A stretch of DNA of 64,000 bases, taken from NCBI RefSeq assembly GCF_001639265.1, contig NZ_LWMT01000203.1, positions 1-64,000 on the forward strand. The letters run 5' to 3'. Position numbers and translations under genes: made by a program. Of this stretch, positions 29,691 to 39,484 are shown one piece after another. This DNA comes from Methanobrevibacter filiformis. GTDB lineage: Archaea; Methanobacteriota; Methanobacteria; Methanobacteriales; Methanobacteriaceae. The notes under the pieces were generated by a model. The model saw nothing but the letters and a program-made list of their open reading frames with translations. It was not told the origin of the DNA and did not search any database. Position 1 is the stretch's first letter. Each line of letters opens with the position of its first letter.

Positions 29691-30812
29691 TCATATTTTA
29701 CGTATCACTGAAATAATACGAGTTAAACTTTTATGCATTTTAATATGGTGTCTTTCTAATAATTCAAAGTCAAGGTCATTTAATATAGAATCAAGGTCCA
29801 AGTAATGGGGGCTAGCCATACACAAAAGTGCATCTTTTTTCATGTTTTTTGAAATCGAATCTAAAAATTGATGAAATATGATATGACTTTCTTCACCACC
29901 AGTTGAAGTAGATATACCATAAGGAGGATCTGTAACAACAGCATCGACTTTTTTAATGAGTTTAAGCTCTCTAACATCTAAATGATACAATTCATAATCT
30001 TTAAGGTTGCAATAATCAAGATTAATTCCAGTTCCATTTTTCATCTTCCACTGAATATCAGAACCAATTAATTTCGCACCTATTAAACCTCCTTCAATTA
30101 AAATCCCACCAGTTCCACAAAAAGGATCTAGTAAAGTTTCACCTTCTTTAATTTTAGAAAGATTTACCATGCATCTAGCTAATTTAGGACTCATTGATCC
30201 TGGGTAAAAGAAAGGTCTTTTATGAGGTTTAATATTATAAAAATGTTTTTTATTAATATCATATTTGCGAACACAAATATAAATATTACTACTTGAAACA
30301 ACAAATCTGATAAAAGAGCTTGGATTATTCAAATTAACTGAAAAATGATCACTAGCTATTTTTATAATCCCTCCAAGTTTTCTTTCACACTTTATTGTGT
30401 CAATATTTACATTATCAAAACGTTTAATTCTAAGAGCAAAATCATTTTCTATATACTTTTCCCAGTCAATGTTATTAAAATCATATGCAACACTATTTAA
30501 CACATCACAGGAATTATTGATATTATTAATTGTAATATCTGAACCTTCAATCTCTTCTATATCAAAATAGCTATTTAAATCAGTTAGTTCTTTAGAAAAT
30601 ATTACTTGATCAATTTCATGAGTATATGCTAGTCTTTTAACTAATATTTTATAGGTTTCATCAAATAAATCTTCCTCGATGGATTTTAAAATAAGTAAAC
30701 CTTGACTTATAATCTCGATTTCACCACTTATCTCTTCACTTTCAAGTACAGCCCTAAGTTCAGCAATAGGTAATGTATCATGTTCTTGAGACTGAATTAA
30801 TAAAAGTTCCAT
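29691..30812 (-). CDS. tRNA (guanine-10-N2)-methyltransferase (Trm-G10/Trm11 type)
   Basis: A 373-residue protein. An N-terminal THUMP-like region (about residues 1-170) binds tRNA. The methyltransferase domain has the SAM motif LLDPFCGTGGILIEG and the catalytic motif VVTDPPYGISTSTGG. This combination is typical of the archaeal enzyme that makes m2G/m2,2G at position 10 of tRNA. CGGAGAT precedes the ATG by 7 nt. It is the next minus-strand gene upstream of cimA, 132 bases away, probably a separate unit. Confidence 0.85.
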   Translation of the reverse strand: MELLLIQSQEHDTLPIAELRAVLESEEISGEIEIISQGLLILKSIEEDLFDETYKILVKRLAYTHEIDQVIFSKELTDLNSYFDIEEIEGSDITINNINNSCDVLNSVAYDFNNIDWEKYIENDFALRIKRFDNVNIDTIKCERKLGGIIKIASDHFSVNLNNPSSFIRFVVSSSNIYICVRKYDINKKHFYNIKPHKRPFFYPGSMSPKLARCMVNLSKIKEGETLLDPFCGTGGILIEGGLIGAKLIGSDIQWKMKNGTGINLDYCNLKDYELYHLDVRELKLIKKVDAVVTDPPYGISTSTGGEESHIIFHQFLDSISKNMKKDALLCMASPHYLDLDSILNDLDFELLERHHIKMHKSLTRIISVIRKI

Positions 30813-30958
30813 GTTTTAATATCTCCGATAAATTAATAAGAATATAATGAGGGATAACTTAATAAAAAGCATACTGAATAAACTACAATATTAACATATT
30901 ATTAATACTAAGTATTTAAATCATGGTATTTTATTAAAATTTGATTATTATTGGTTAA

Positions 30959-32206
30959 TTAAATAATATTAAAAAGCCATAATTTTAACATTTTAAATAA
31001 AAGAGATTTTGGTATGACTTTAAGAAGCAAACCTTTTTTTAAAATTTCTTTAACTAAAATAGACTGTTTATCCATATCTCCATATTTAGAAATAAGAAAT
31101 TCAGCATTATTATTTTTGAGCTTTTCAAATATATGATCTAAATCATCATTTGATAATCCATCAATAGTTTTATGAACTTTAAGTTGATATTTAAGTTCAG
31201 TTGAATATTTCTTTTTAAACTCAATAGGATAGCTATTTAAAATAGATAAATCATTTTTTAACAATGTATTTTTTATGATTTTTTTAGCCATTTTAATTGT
31301 TTCAAAACCTAATATTAATCCACCACCAGTAGTTGGCTTTAATTGAGATGCTGCATCCCCAATTAAAAGACATCTTCCTTTTACAAGTAATTTATCTTCC
31401 TCATAAATAGGAATATCTCCTAAATATCTTTCAATTATTTTGCAATCTTTAAATTTAGGATGATTAGATAAAAAAGATTCTAAAAATAGTTTTTGGGTTT
31501 TAAAATCATTATTTGAAAATAAACCAACTCGATATTCATTGTTTTCTGTAGGAATACACCACAAAAATCCAGGCAATATTTTAGAATCCAGTTGAAGTTC
31601 TACAAAATCCTCCATATTGCCAATATTACGAATATTAGTATTAGTAATATTATTAGTATTAGTATTAACAATATTATTAGTATTACTGAAATTATTATTA
31701 ATTCTAACTAAAACTTGAGAAGCATTGAAGTATTTAAAGGGATTATTAAATTTTTTTGAGATTGTTGAATGATGACCATCTGCACCTACAATTATCTTGG
31801 CTTTTATGGATTTATTGTTACAATAAATTATCCCATTTTTAAAATCAACATCTAAAACTTTGTGCTTAGTAAAAAGTTTAGATCCATTATCAACTGCTCG
31901 TTTTACTAAATATTGGTCATATTTAACACGATCTATAACATATGCCTCAGAAAATTCCTTATACACAGTTAATTGAACATTGGGAGAGTTTAATAATGCT
32001 CCTTTAACTTTATTAAGAATTAAATCATTTGGAATTTCATTAAGATCTTTTATTTTTTTACTAACAATCCCTGCACATTGAAGAGGAATGCCAATTTGAC
32101 TCTTTTTTTCGAGAATACAAACCGAAAAATCATTAGCAAGTTCATAAGCTAACGTTGAGCCAATAGGTCCTGCTCCAACAATAGCCACATCATAATCATA
32201 ATTCAT
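30959..32206 (-). CDS. Geranylgeranyl reductase family FAD-dependent oxidoreductase
   Basis: A 415-residue flavoprotein with YDVAIVGAGPIGSTLAYELA at the N terminus, the LQCAGIVS segment typical of digeranylgeranylglycerophospholipid reductases, and LLIGDAASQLKPTTGGGLIL near residue 290. In archaea this family saturates isoprenoid chains of membrane lipids or quinone-like cofactors. An Asn/Thr/Ile-rich tandem insertion of about 25 residues (31610-31700), built from repeated AATATTACTAAT-like units, interrupts the substrate domain. The exact lipid substrate cannot be named. The Shine-Dalgarno is weak. Confidence 0.82.
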   Translation of the reverse strand: MNYDYDVAIVGAGPIGSTLAYELANDFSVCILEKKSQIGIPLQCAGIVSKKIKDLNEIPNDLILNKVKGALLNSPNVQLTVYKEFSEAYVIDRVKYDQYLVKRAVDNGSKLFTKHKVLDVDFKNGIIYCNNKSIKAKIIVGADGHHSTISKKFNNPFKYFNASQVLVRINNNFSNTNNIVNTNTNNITNTNIRNIGNMEDFVELQLDSKILPGFLWCIPTENNEYRVGLFSNNDFKTQKLFLESFLSNHPKFKDCKIIERYLGDIPIYEEDKLLVKGRCLLIGDAASQLKPTTGGGLILGFETIKMAKKIIKNTLLKNDLSILNSYPIEFKKKYSTELKYQLKVHKTIDGLSNDDLDHIFEKLKNNNAEFLISKYGDMDKQSILVKEILKKGLLLKVIPKSLLFKMLKLWLFNII

Positions 32207-32280
32207 TGTTTTATCTTTATAAAAAGTAGTATAAAAATAAGATAGATTTTAGTAGATTTTATTTAAATTAAAAATAAAAA

Positions 32281-33552
32281 TTATCTTTTAAATTTTTTAG
32301 AATGCCTATCTAAAATAGAAATATTCTCTTTTTCAGATATCTCTTCATTTATATTATTATTAGAATTACCATTACTAGTAGGTTCATTGAAATTAGAATT
32401 ATTTTGATTATGATAATTATTAGACTTATTATTATCACTATTTGCATAGTTATTATAATTATTATTGAAGCTATTTTTTGATTCTAATCCTCCAATGCCC
32501 TCAAAAGCAGGATGTTTAAATTTACTTTTATTAATTGAAGAATATTCTAAATCTTGATTTTCATTATAATGATTGTTTGGAATATTATGTTCTTGAAAAT
32601 TATTAGTATTATTATTAGTATTATTTTCTTGCTGATTATATTGATTATTTAGATTTGAATTATATTGATTATTTAAATTAAATCTTTTATTTTGTTGATT
32701 AGAATGGTACTGTGTATCTTCTGAATTTTCATGGTTAAAATTACCTGAATTATCATGATAATGATTAATTGGATAATCTGGACTCTTTGTGTAGGATTTC
32801 ATACTTGGATTATAATTATTATTTTGAATATGATTATAATCGCCCCTATCATTTATATATTCCTCATAATGCTGATTTTGTTGATTATTTTGTTGATTGT
32901 TATTGATATTATTAGAGTCACTATAGCTATTAGTATATTGAGAGTCATTATACTGTGAATTATTATAACGAGAGATTTGATTTTGAGGATTATGTTGATA
33001 AGACATTCTTTCATGAAATTTAGACATTTCATGGAAAATTATCTCTTCTACATCTCCTGGAGAGCGAATATTCTTTAATATTATTTTTCCATCATCATAT
33101 GCACTGCAAATAAATATATTTCCTATGGAAAAAAGCCTATCTATTAAACCTTGAGAAGTACTTATATCTTGTATATGATCAAAGGATAAATAATTTGATT
33201 TTCTTCGGATTACTCCAGATTTTGATATGATCCTACTATCTGTTACAGTATATTCTATCTGACTCCAACTAAAAAAAATCCATATTATCCATAAAATAAT
33301 AATAAAAAATATAAGCCCCATTCCTAAATCAAAATAGCTATTTAATTCTCTAGCAAAAATCCAGTCTGTGTTCATTAGTAAATAAGATTGTATTCCAGGA
33401 ATAACACTTAATTTTAGGAATAATGTAATTTGATATATAATTATTAATAAAATAATTAACAAAAAGACTTTTTTTGAATGAAAAATCAAACTGGGCTTAG
33501 AATTATATAAAATTTTTTCATTAGTACTATTCTTATCTTCTACATTTAACAT
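32281..33552 (-). CDS. Bacterial-PH-domain membrane protein with a long Asn/Gln-rich tail
   Basis: A 423-residue protein. Two membrane segments (about residues 27-50 and 75-95) are followed by a bPH2-type domain (WSQIEYTVTDSRIISKSG, YLSFDHIQDISTSQG, GNIFICSAYDDG). About 250 residues are then dominated by Asn, Gln, Ser, Tyr and His (SQYNDSQYTNSYSD, NNNTNNFQEHN), resembling prion-like or phase-separating tails. It ends with a short charged peptide that may be structured (KENISILDRHSKKFKR). The PH part is a known family of unknown role. The tail is probably cytoplasmic. Confidence 0.75.
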   Translation of the reverse strand: MLNVEDKNSTNEKILYNSKPSLIFHSKKVFLLIILLIIIYQITLFLKLSVIPGIQSYLLMNTDWIFARELNSYFDLGMGLIFFIIILWIIWIFFSWSQIEYTVTDSRIISKSGVIRRKSNYLSFDHIQDISTSQGLIDRLFSIGNIFICSAYDDGKIILKNIRSPGDVEEIIFHEMSKFHERMSYQHNPQNQISRYNNSQYNDSQYTNSYSDSNNINNNQQNNQQNQHYEEYINDRGDYNHIQNNNYNPSMKSYTKSPDYPINHYHDNSGNFNHENSEDTQYHSNQQNKRFNLNNQYNSNLNNQYNQQENNTNNNTNNFQEHNIPNNHYNENQDLEYSSINKSKFKHPAFEGIGGLESKNSFNNNYNNYANSDNNKSNNYHNQNNSNFNEPTSNGNSNNNINEEISEKENISILDRHSKKFKR

Positions 33553-33736
33553 TAATCATACTTTTGTAAATCTTTTTAAATAAATTTTTTGATTTTTATA
33601 AAATAAATACAAAAATTGATTAAAAATTATATTAATAAATGACTAAAAAATATTACTAATCTTATAAATAGATTCATTAAAAACATAAAATGATTATTGA
33701 AAATATGAAAAGTACTAAAATATAAAAAAAGTATTA

Positions 33737-33757
33737 AAAACTATTAAAAAACTAAAA
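33737..33757 (-). terminator. U-rich tract downstream of the C/D box sRNA
   Basis: Read on the minus strand, the RNA is followed at once by TTTTAGTTTTTTAATAG, a U-rich run suitable for archaeal termination. This supports independent transcription of the small RNA. Confidence 0.45.
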
Positions 33758-33813
33758 GCCTCAGATCGCCCATCAGTCATCACAAATCAGAGCTCATAGG
33801 GTTCATCACAGGC
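33758..33813 (-). ncRNA. C/D box guide sRNA
   Basis: A 56-base G+C-richer island in an A/T-only spacer. On the minus strand it reads GCC stem, C box GTGATGA (33809-33803), a 12-nt guide, D' box CTGA (33790-33787), TTT, C' box GTGATGA (33783-33777), a 12-nt guide, D box CTGA (33764-33761) and a GGC closing stem. The guides are complementary to AGCTCATAGGGT and ATCGCCCATCAG. By the N+5 rule the D guide would methylate the fifth base of its target; with one mismatch and one G-U pair it fits ACCGCCCGUCA of the 16S decoding region, giving C1402 in E. coli numbering. Box structure is seen directly; the target is inferred. Confidence 0.85.
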
Positions 33814-34007
33814 AATTAGTTGAAATAAGTAATAAATAATATCTATTTAACACAATAAGGATAAGAGCTATTAACTAAAATAACAATAACAGCTATTAAT
33901 AACAATAATAACAATTAGTATCCATTAAAAAGAAATAAAAGTAATATTACAAGAGAGAATTATTAATAAAAATGTTGAAAGGAAATAAGTTATTATTGAT
34001 TATTAAA

Positions 34008-35240
34008 TTAACCAAACATTACTCCTGCTTCTTTTCTAAATTCTTCTTCATGTTCAACACCCATTATTTTATCTATTGCATCCATGAAATCAGATACTGT
34101 TATATTTTCACGTTCTTCCCTTATTGCAAACATACCAGCTTCAGTACATATTGCTTTTAAATCAGCACCAGAAACACTATCAGTTAATGAAGCTAAGAAA
34201 TCTAAATCAACATCTTCATCTAAGGACATGTTTTTAGTGTGTATTTTTAAAATTTCTCTCCTACCATCTTCATTTGGAGCTGGAACTTCAATAAATCTAT
34301 CGAACCTTCCAGGTCTCAAAAGAGCAGGGTCTAAAATATCTGGTCGATTAGTTGCAGCAACAATACCAATATCCCCACGAGATTCAAAACCATCTAATTC
34401 AGCAAGTAGTTGCATTAAAGTCCTTTGAACTTCACGATCTCCACTTGTAGAGCTTTTAAGTCGCTTGGCAGCTACAGCATCAATCTCATCTATGAAAATA
34501 ATACTTGGTGCTTTTTCTTTAGCTAATTCAAAAACACCTCTTACAAGACGTGCTCCTTCACCAATATACTTCTTAACAAATTCAGAGGCTACAATTTTGA
34601 TGAAAGTAGCATTGGTTTCATTAGCTACTGCTTTAGCAAGTAATGTTTTACCAGTTCCTGGAGGACCATATAATAACACACCTTTTGGTGGTTCAATACC
34701 AACTCTTTTGAACAATTCTGGCTTTTTAAGAGGAAGTTCAACGGTTTCCTTAACTTCCACTATTTGATCCTCAAGACCACCTATTGTGCTATATGAAACA
34801 GATGGTTTTTCATCTACTTCCATTCCTGAAACTGCAGGATCTTTTTCAGAATGTAATACTTCAACTACTCCGAAATTTTGCTGATTAAGTGCAACCCTTG
34901 CACCAGGCTCAATTAATTTATCACCTACAAAATTTGAATAATTAATAACAAAGTGAGGTCCTGTACTACTTTTCACTGCCAATCTATTATTATCAAGAAT
35001 TTCAGTTACAGTAGCTAATATTAAAGGAGGATGCCTAAATCTGTCTACTTCTGCCCTCAATGATTTAGCTTCACGTTCTAATCTTATTTTATCATTATCA
35101 TTAACAATTTTCTCTTTTTCCAGTTTTCTTACTTTCCACATTAAATTTCTTTTAGTTTTGGTATTTTCTTCTTTTAACATTCGGACTTCTTTTTTAAGAT
35201 CTTCAATCTTCATAAAAAGGGATTGTGAGGAATTTTCCAT
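34008..35240 (-). CDS. pan: Proteasome-activating nucleotidase (AAA+ ATPase)
   Basis: A 410-residue AAA+ unfoldase. It has an N-terminal coiled coil (about residues 5-65), an OB domain (about 70-135), Walker A GPPGTGKT, Walker [11 protein letters not shown], an arginine-finger region ([12 protein letters not shown]) and a small helical domain. It forms hexamers that unfold proteins and feed the 20S proteasome. The C terminus ends Val-Met-Phe-Gly, so the penultimate position of the usual hydrophobic-Tyr-X gate-opening motif is Phe rather than Tyr. AGGGGCG lies about 10 nt before the ATG. Confidence 0.95.
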   Translation of the reverse strand: MENSSQSLFMKIEDLKKEVRMLKEENTKTKRNLMWKVRKLEKEKIVNDNDKIRLEREAKSLRAEVDRFRHPPLILATVTEILDNNRLAVKSSTGPHFVINYSNFVGDKLIEPGARVALNQQNFGVVEVLHSEKDPAVSGMEVDEKPSVSYSTIGGLEDQIVEVKETVELPLKKPELFKRVGIEPPKGVLLYGPPGTGKTLLAKAVANETNATFIKIVASEFVKKYIGEGARLVRGVFELAKEKAPSIIFIDEIDAVAAKRLKSSTSGDREVQRTLMQLLAELDGFESRGDIGIVAATNRPDILDPALLRPGRFDRFIEVPAPNEDGRREILKIHTKNMSLDEDVDLDFLASLTDSVSGADLKAICTEAGMFAIREERENITVSDFMDAIDKIMGVEHEEEFRKEAGVMFG

Positions 35241-35760
35241 GTTTATAATACGCCCCTAAAACTTTTAAAATTAATTCATCCAGTAGTATATGGTAATATT
35301 AATTATATAAATATTTTATTTTTAAATTTTTATATTTATATTAATAGTGTAGTTTACTAACTATTGTATATTAATATATGTTCAAGTTGATATTTAAATT
35401 TTAGGGTGAAAAAGAAAATAATATATTTTCTATCTAAAAATCAATGGAAAATTGATAAAAAATAAGATTACTCATTAAAATAAGATTATATTACTAAACT
35501 AAAAACTAAAAAATTCAAAGAGAAATTTAATAGAAAATAAATGAAAAATTTAGTTAAATTTTAAATATAATGTTAAGTATAATTTTAGTACTTTAATTAA
35601 GTACATTACTAATTTATACTATTAAATTGATAAACTATTTTAAGCAAAACATTAGTTTATACTTATAAGTAAATGTTAATTGAGTTAATTGTTTAATTGA
35701 GTTAATGATAAAATATATAATTATTGAAAAAGAAATAGAACAATATGAGATGTGAGATTT
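35241..35760. other. AT-rich divergent region between pan and the MBF1-like gene
   Basis: About 520 bases hold the promoters of two divergent genes. TTAATTGAGTTAAT occurs twice at 35676-35689 and 35693-35706, 17 bases apart and 55-85 bases before the MBF1-like start, so it might be an operator pair. No reading frame or RNA-like structure was found. Confidence 0.4.
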
Positions 35761-36258
35761 ATGAGATGTGAAATTTGCGGAGAAACAATTAACGGTACTC
35801 CCTTAAAAACAAAAATTGATGGTTCTGTTATGGATGTTTGTGAAAATTGTGCCAAATTTGGTAGAATTCAAAAAACACCTGCTGTTAGAAAACCTATTAG
35901 TAATATAAAGAGTAAAAACCCCCAGAAATCAAATATATCACGACCTAATACTAATCAAAGAAGGAATGAACCAACAGAAGAACTTGTTGAAGAATATGAT
36001 TCTATAATTCGAGAAAAGAGAGAGCATCTAAGATTGTCAAGAGAAGATTTATCTAAAAAACTTAATGAAAAAGCTTCAGTATTAAGTAGAATTGAAAATG
36101 GAAAAATGATTCCTGATTTAAAACTTGCTAAAAAGCTTGAAAATATACTTAAAATAGATTTAATTGAAAAGGTAAATGACTTTGACTTAGAAAGTATGAA
36201 AAATAATATGTCTTCAACCCCAACTTTAGGAGACATTGTTAAAATTAAGAAAAAATAA
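35761..36258 (+). CDS. MBF1-like transcription factor (zinc ribbon plus helix-turn-helix)
   Basis: A 165-residue protein. The N-terminal zinc ribbon has CEIC and CENC pairs (about residues 3-6 and 30-33). A flexible Asn/Lys linker follows, then an XRE-type helix-turn-helix (about residues 83-140: LRLSREDLSKKLNEKASVLS, RIENGKMIPDLKLAKKLE). This is the domain order of archaeal MBF1, thought to bridge regulators and TBP. ATG 35761 is used; the GTG nine bases earlier lies in the GTGAG ribosome-binding region. It is divergent from pan. Confidence 0.85.
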   Translation: MRCEICGETINGTPLKTKIDGSVMDVCENCAKFGRIQKTPAVRKPISNIKSKNPQKSNISRPNTNQRRNEPTEELVEEYDSIIREKREHLRLSREDLSKKLNEKASVLSRIENGKMIPDLKLAKKLENILKIDLIEKVNDFDLESMKNNMSSTPTLGDIVKIKKK

Positions 36259-36433
36259 AATATAATATAAAAATTAGAGTATTTGATTAAATTTAATTAA
36301 AATAAACATTAAATACTCAAAAAACTTATTTTCATTTTTTAATTAAAATAAACTTATTAATTAAATAAGTATATTCTATTAGATATATTCTTATTAGATA
36401 TACTCTTATATTAGATATACTCTTAAAAAAGAT

Positions 36434-36838
36434 TTAATTTCTAGAATGAGTTTTGAAATCTTTTTTATAATCTTTTAATTCTGTTGTTTTAGCTTTACTA
36501 AAGTAATATCCACTTAAGTTATCAGAATCTCCTAAAGCACCTTCTAATCTAGAATATTCCTCGTATTCATCACTCACAACGATAACATGAGCAGGAGGAT
36601 GAATGGTCTTCACTTGCATGATACTTAAAGTAATATCTTCCTCTACAAAAAAAGCAGTTGCTACTTTTGATTTACTTCTTAAAGGAGATTTTAATATACT
36701 TTCAACTATAGAATCTGCTATCTTTGAATCAATAGCTTTAGGCTTAGTTTTAATATTTAATTTTGCATGACGTTCAATGTCAGCAATTGCATTTAAAATT
36801 TTTGAATTATTTTCTCCACGAATCAAGATCAATGCCAT
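36434..36838 (-). CDS. DUF356-like methanogen protein
   Basis: A 134-residue soluble protein, MALILIRGENNSKILNAIAD at the start and VKTIHPPAHVIVVSDEYEEY in the middle. It fits my recollection of the methanogen-only family DUF356, of unknown function. ATG 36838 follows GTGAT at the expected distance; a GTG nine bases upstream is that Shine-Dalgarno itself. It lies between the MBF1-like gene (convergent) and the two exported proteins. Confidence 0.65.
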   Translation of the reverse strand: MALILIRGENNSKILNAIADIERHAKLNIKTKPKAIDSKIADSIVESILKSPLRSKSKVATAFFVEEDITLSIMQVKTIHPPAHVIVVSDEYEEYSRLEGALGDSDNLSGYYFSKAKTTELKDYKKDFKTHSRN

Positions 36839-37035
36839 AATAATCACATAAAAAGAATTTTACAAACTAAATTACATGTAAATAGGATAATGTATGTTTA
36901 AACAATTAATACATATAATTGATCTAATATTAATATTACTATCTAATACTTTTATTACAAAAAACATATATATTATTAATTAAGATTTAAATTTAGATAA
37001 TAAATATCATTTTATCATATACAGTATATAAATGC

Positions 37036-37064
37036 TTTGGAATTACTGGAAAAAAAGTTCCAAA
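37036..37064. repeat. Hairpin preceded by a TATA-like sequence in the 36839-37170 spacer
   Basis: TTTGGAA and TTCCAAA form a 7-bp stem around a loop of 15 bases. AGTATATAAATGC just upstream on the plus strand resembles a promoter. On the minus strand the loop gives a T-rich tract, so it could also terminate the exported-protein operon ending at 37171. The rest of the spacer is plain AT sequence. Confidence 0.3.
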
Positions 37065-37170
37065 AAATTTATTATCTTATAAAAAAATATGTAATATTAA
37101 ATATACAACATCAATATAGGTTATATGAATATTTAGTTAATAGTAGCTATTAAATTTTTTATTCACATTG

Positions 37171-38427
37171 CTATTGCTTTTTCTGGAAAGATTTAAGTAA
37201 TCTACTTCTAAATATTACTAAAAGCAGAAGTATTATTCCAATAACTGACTGTATACTTCCCAAAATATTTAATATAACTGGACTTATAGGTAAATTCCAT
37301 GAAGGAGAAGACCTACCTTCTGGAAGTGGAGCAAAGTAAACACCTACTGCTTTTGAGTCAGCTCTTACATTAACATCCTTAGGTTCAACATAATCAACTC
37401 CACTAAGTAAACCATTATTAATACCTTTGTTAATAGATTCAGTTATACCATTAGCATCATACCCATACTTTTTAACTGATGCAGTGACAATTTCAGATGT
37501 TGTTTCAGGTATACCTACCTTATCAGTACCATAAACTGAAACTGAAACAGCATCTTTAGATACCGTAATCTTATTCTTTAATGCATCATAAGCATAAATT
37601 GTTTCAAGTGAATTTCCATCATTTGGACATGTTTCATAGTTTTCAGCTGCAGGGAAACCTATACCCCACCCATCCACTGGACAAACCTTAGAATAAGCTT
37701 CATCCATTGGATAACCAGTTGTATTTACTTCCTGAGGCGTGAACATATCACCTGTTGATATTCCAGCTATTAAATTCACAGCACCTCCACCATATTTCTC
37801 TCCAGAATCCTCAGCAACTTCCTTAAACACTTCACTAACAATTGTTGTAGCAGAATAGCCATCCCTTATCATTCTCCCTATGTTAAGTGCAGTTTCTTTT
37901 CTAACTCTGGTTGCAGAACCATATAGTGGATTTCCATGACTGTTCCTTAAGTGAATAATAGCGCCTTTTTTACCAGGAGGTATTGATGCAAGACCTCCAG
38001 ATGCAGGAGTCACTTTAATATCCCCATTATCTTCAACAGTGATTAAATATGCATCAAATGATCCTCCAATTCCAATTCCTATCTCAGGACCCCCAACAAG
38101 CAACCTCATACCAGAATAGGATGAAGCAGGACCTGCAGCTCTGGCTGCAGTTACACCAGTGTCTAAAAGAGTAATAGCATCTACAATAGGGTATAACCTA
38201 GCATCTGCACCACCTTCTCCCCCAGATAAAACTACATACTTATTATCTTTTGATAAAAGAAATGTAGATTGAAACATATTCTGAGCAAAAGACATACTTC
38301 CACCAGCTGCACCATTAACATCTTGCCCTGTTGGATCAGTAATTACAATTACATTCATAGTAGCAGAAACAGCAGCTAATGAGGCAATTATTAATAAAAA
38401 TGTTATTAATAAAAATGTTCGTTTCAA
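37171..38427 (-). CDS. Exported, membrane-anchored protein of unknown function next to the pseudomurein cluster
   Basis: A 418-residue protein with an N-terminal signal sequence (MKRTFLLITFLLIIASLAAV), a large Gly/Ala-rich extracellular domain and one C-terminal membrane segment (SVIGIILLLLVIF) followed by a basic stop-transfer end. Two CPxDG knuckles (CPVDG and CPNDGN, about residues 233-252) look like a small zinc or disulfide site. The TTG start follows AGAGGGATG, and the gene begins 3 bases after the stop of the next protein, so the two are coupled. I recall such pairs only in Methanobacteria, beside pseudomurein genes. The function is unknown. Confidence 0.7.
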   Translation of the reverse strand: MKRTFLLITFLLIIASLAAVSATMNVIVITDPTGQDVNGAAGGSMSFAQNMFQSTFLLSKDNKYVVLSGGEGGADARLYPIVDAITLLDTGVTAARAAGPASSYSGMRLLVGGPEIGIGIGGSFDAYLITVEDNGDIKVTPASGGLASIPPGKKGAIIHLRNSHGNPLYGSATRVRKETALNIGRMIRDGYSATTIVSEVFKEVAEDSGEKYGGGAVNLIAGISTGDMFTPQEVNTTGYPMDEAYSKVCPVDGWGIGFPAAENYETCPNDGNSLETIYAYDALKNKITVSKDAVSVSVYGTDKVGIPETTSEIVTASVKKYGYDANGITESINKGINNGLLSGVDYVEPKDVNVRADSKAVGVYFAPLPEGRSSPSWNLPISPVILNILGSIQSVIGIILLLLVIFRSRLLKSFQKKQ

Positions 38428-38430
38428 AGT

Positions 38431-38889
38431 TCATCCCTCTCGTAATAAAGCGTTTTTTGCAGTTAAATTATGCATATCAATTGTTGAAAAGTCTTCAATA
38501 ACATTTACAGTTACAATTCCAGTAGATTCATCAATTTTAACATCAGCAGCAGCAATAGGCTGTAATTTAGTCCCTGGAACTGTCGTTAAGGTTGCAAAAT
38601 TTTGGGCATTAGTAATCGCCTCGCTTAAAGGCATAGATCTCTTCGTTGTTATCAACATCCCATTTTTAATAGAACTACCTGATCTTAAACCAGAATTAGC
38701 AATATTAGCCCTTATACTATCAATTGGAACAATATCATTACCTTTAATAATGACTCCAGCTACAACCACTCCATCTTCAATTTCAGGAGATGAAGCAAAT
38801 GCAATGTATGTTATTAATCTTCCAGAAAGAATTAGCACAAATGCTAATAATAAAATTATTAATGTGTCTCTCCTTATTTTTAAAAACAT
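38431..38889 (-). CDS. Membrane-anchored exported protein, partner of the 37171 gene
   Basis: A 152-residue protein with one N-terminal anchor (IILLLAFVLILSGRLITYI). The outside domain begins SSPEIEDGVVVAGVIIKGND and contains IKNGMLITTKRSMPLSEAI. ATG 38889 is used, since the GTG nine bases upstream lies in the Shine-Dalgarno GAGTGA. It is translated just ahead of the larger exported protein with a 3-base gap, which suggests a complex. No family is recognised. Confidence 0.65.
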   Translation of the reverse strand: MFLKIRRDTLIILLLAFVLILSGRLITYIAFASSPEIEDGVVVAGVIIKGNDIVPIDSIRANIANSGLRSGSSIKNGMLITTKRSMPLSEAITNAQNFATLTTVPGTKLQPIAAADVKIDESTGIVTVNVIEDFSTIDMHNLTAKNALLREG

Positions 38890-39484
38890 GATTTTCACTC
38901 TTTTTAAAATAACTCCAATTAAATTAGTTTATAATAAGTTTATTATTAAGTTTCATCATATGCTATTTCACAAATTAAACATTAGATATAATATTAGTAA
39001 TTAGTTATAATATAATATATTACCAAAGTTTTGTAACATATGTAGTAATTTAAATGTTCAGAAATATCATCTAAAAAATCTTTAAATTAAATTTAAAGTA
39101 TTTTTATTATATTTTTCATAAGAATTACAAAATGATTATAAGACACATTTTTTGAGTAATGTAATATAAATGATTTTATTAATATGAAACAAACATTTCA
39201 AACTTTTAAAAAAAAGTTTGATCAAAAGCTATTTCCATAAATAAAGCACTTTAAGCATTAATTATGCTTTTATTAATATTAAATTTATATATTATTTTTT
39301 ATTATTGAAATTTTAGAATAAAATGTGAATTTAACTATTTGCAAATTTAAATCAAAACATAACAAGTAATGTAAATGATAAAAACTATTTTTATATTAGA
39401 TTACTATTATATTAATATCTATCGATTTTTACAAATAGATTTATAAAATAAATTAATTTCCAAAAATGATTTAAAAAGAACGAA
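38890..39484. other. AT-rich spacer containing a hairpin-repeat copy
   Basis: Nearly 600 bases without a gene. At 39199-39235 is a copy of the CAAACTTTT/AAAAGTTTG hairpin repeat followed by GATCAAAAGCTATTT, nearly matching the one after guaAB, and then AAGCATTAATTATGCTT, another small inverted repeat. The remainder is featureless A/T sequence that includes the promoter of the exported pair. Confidence 0.5.
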
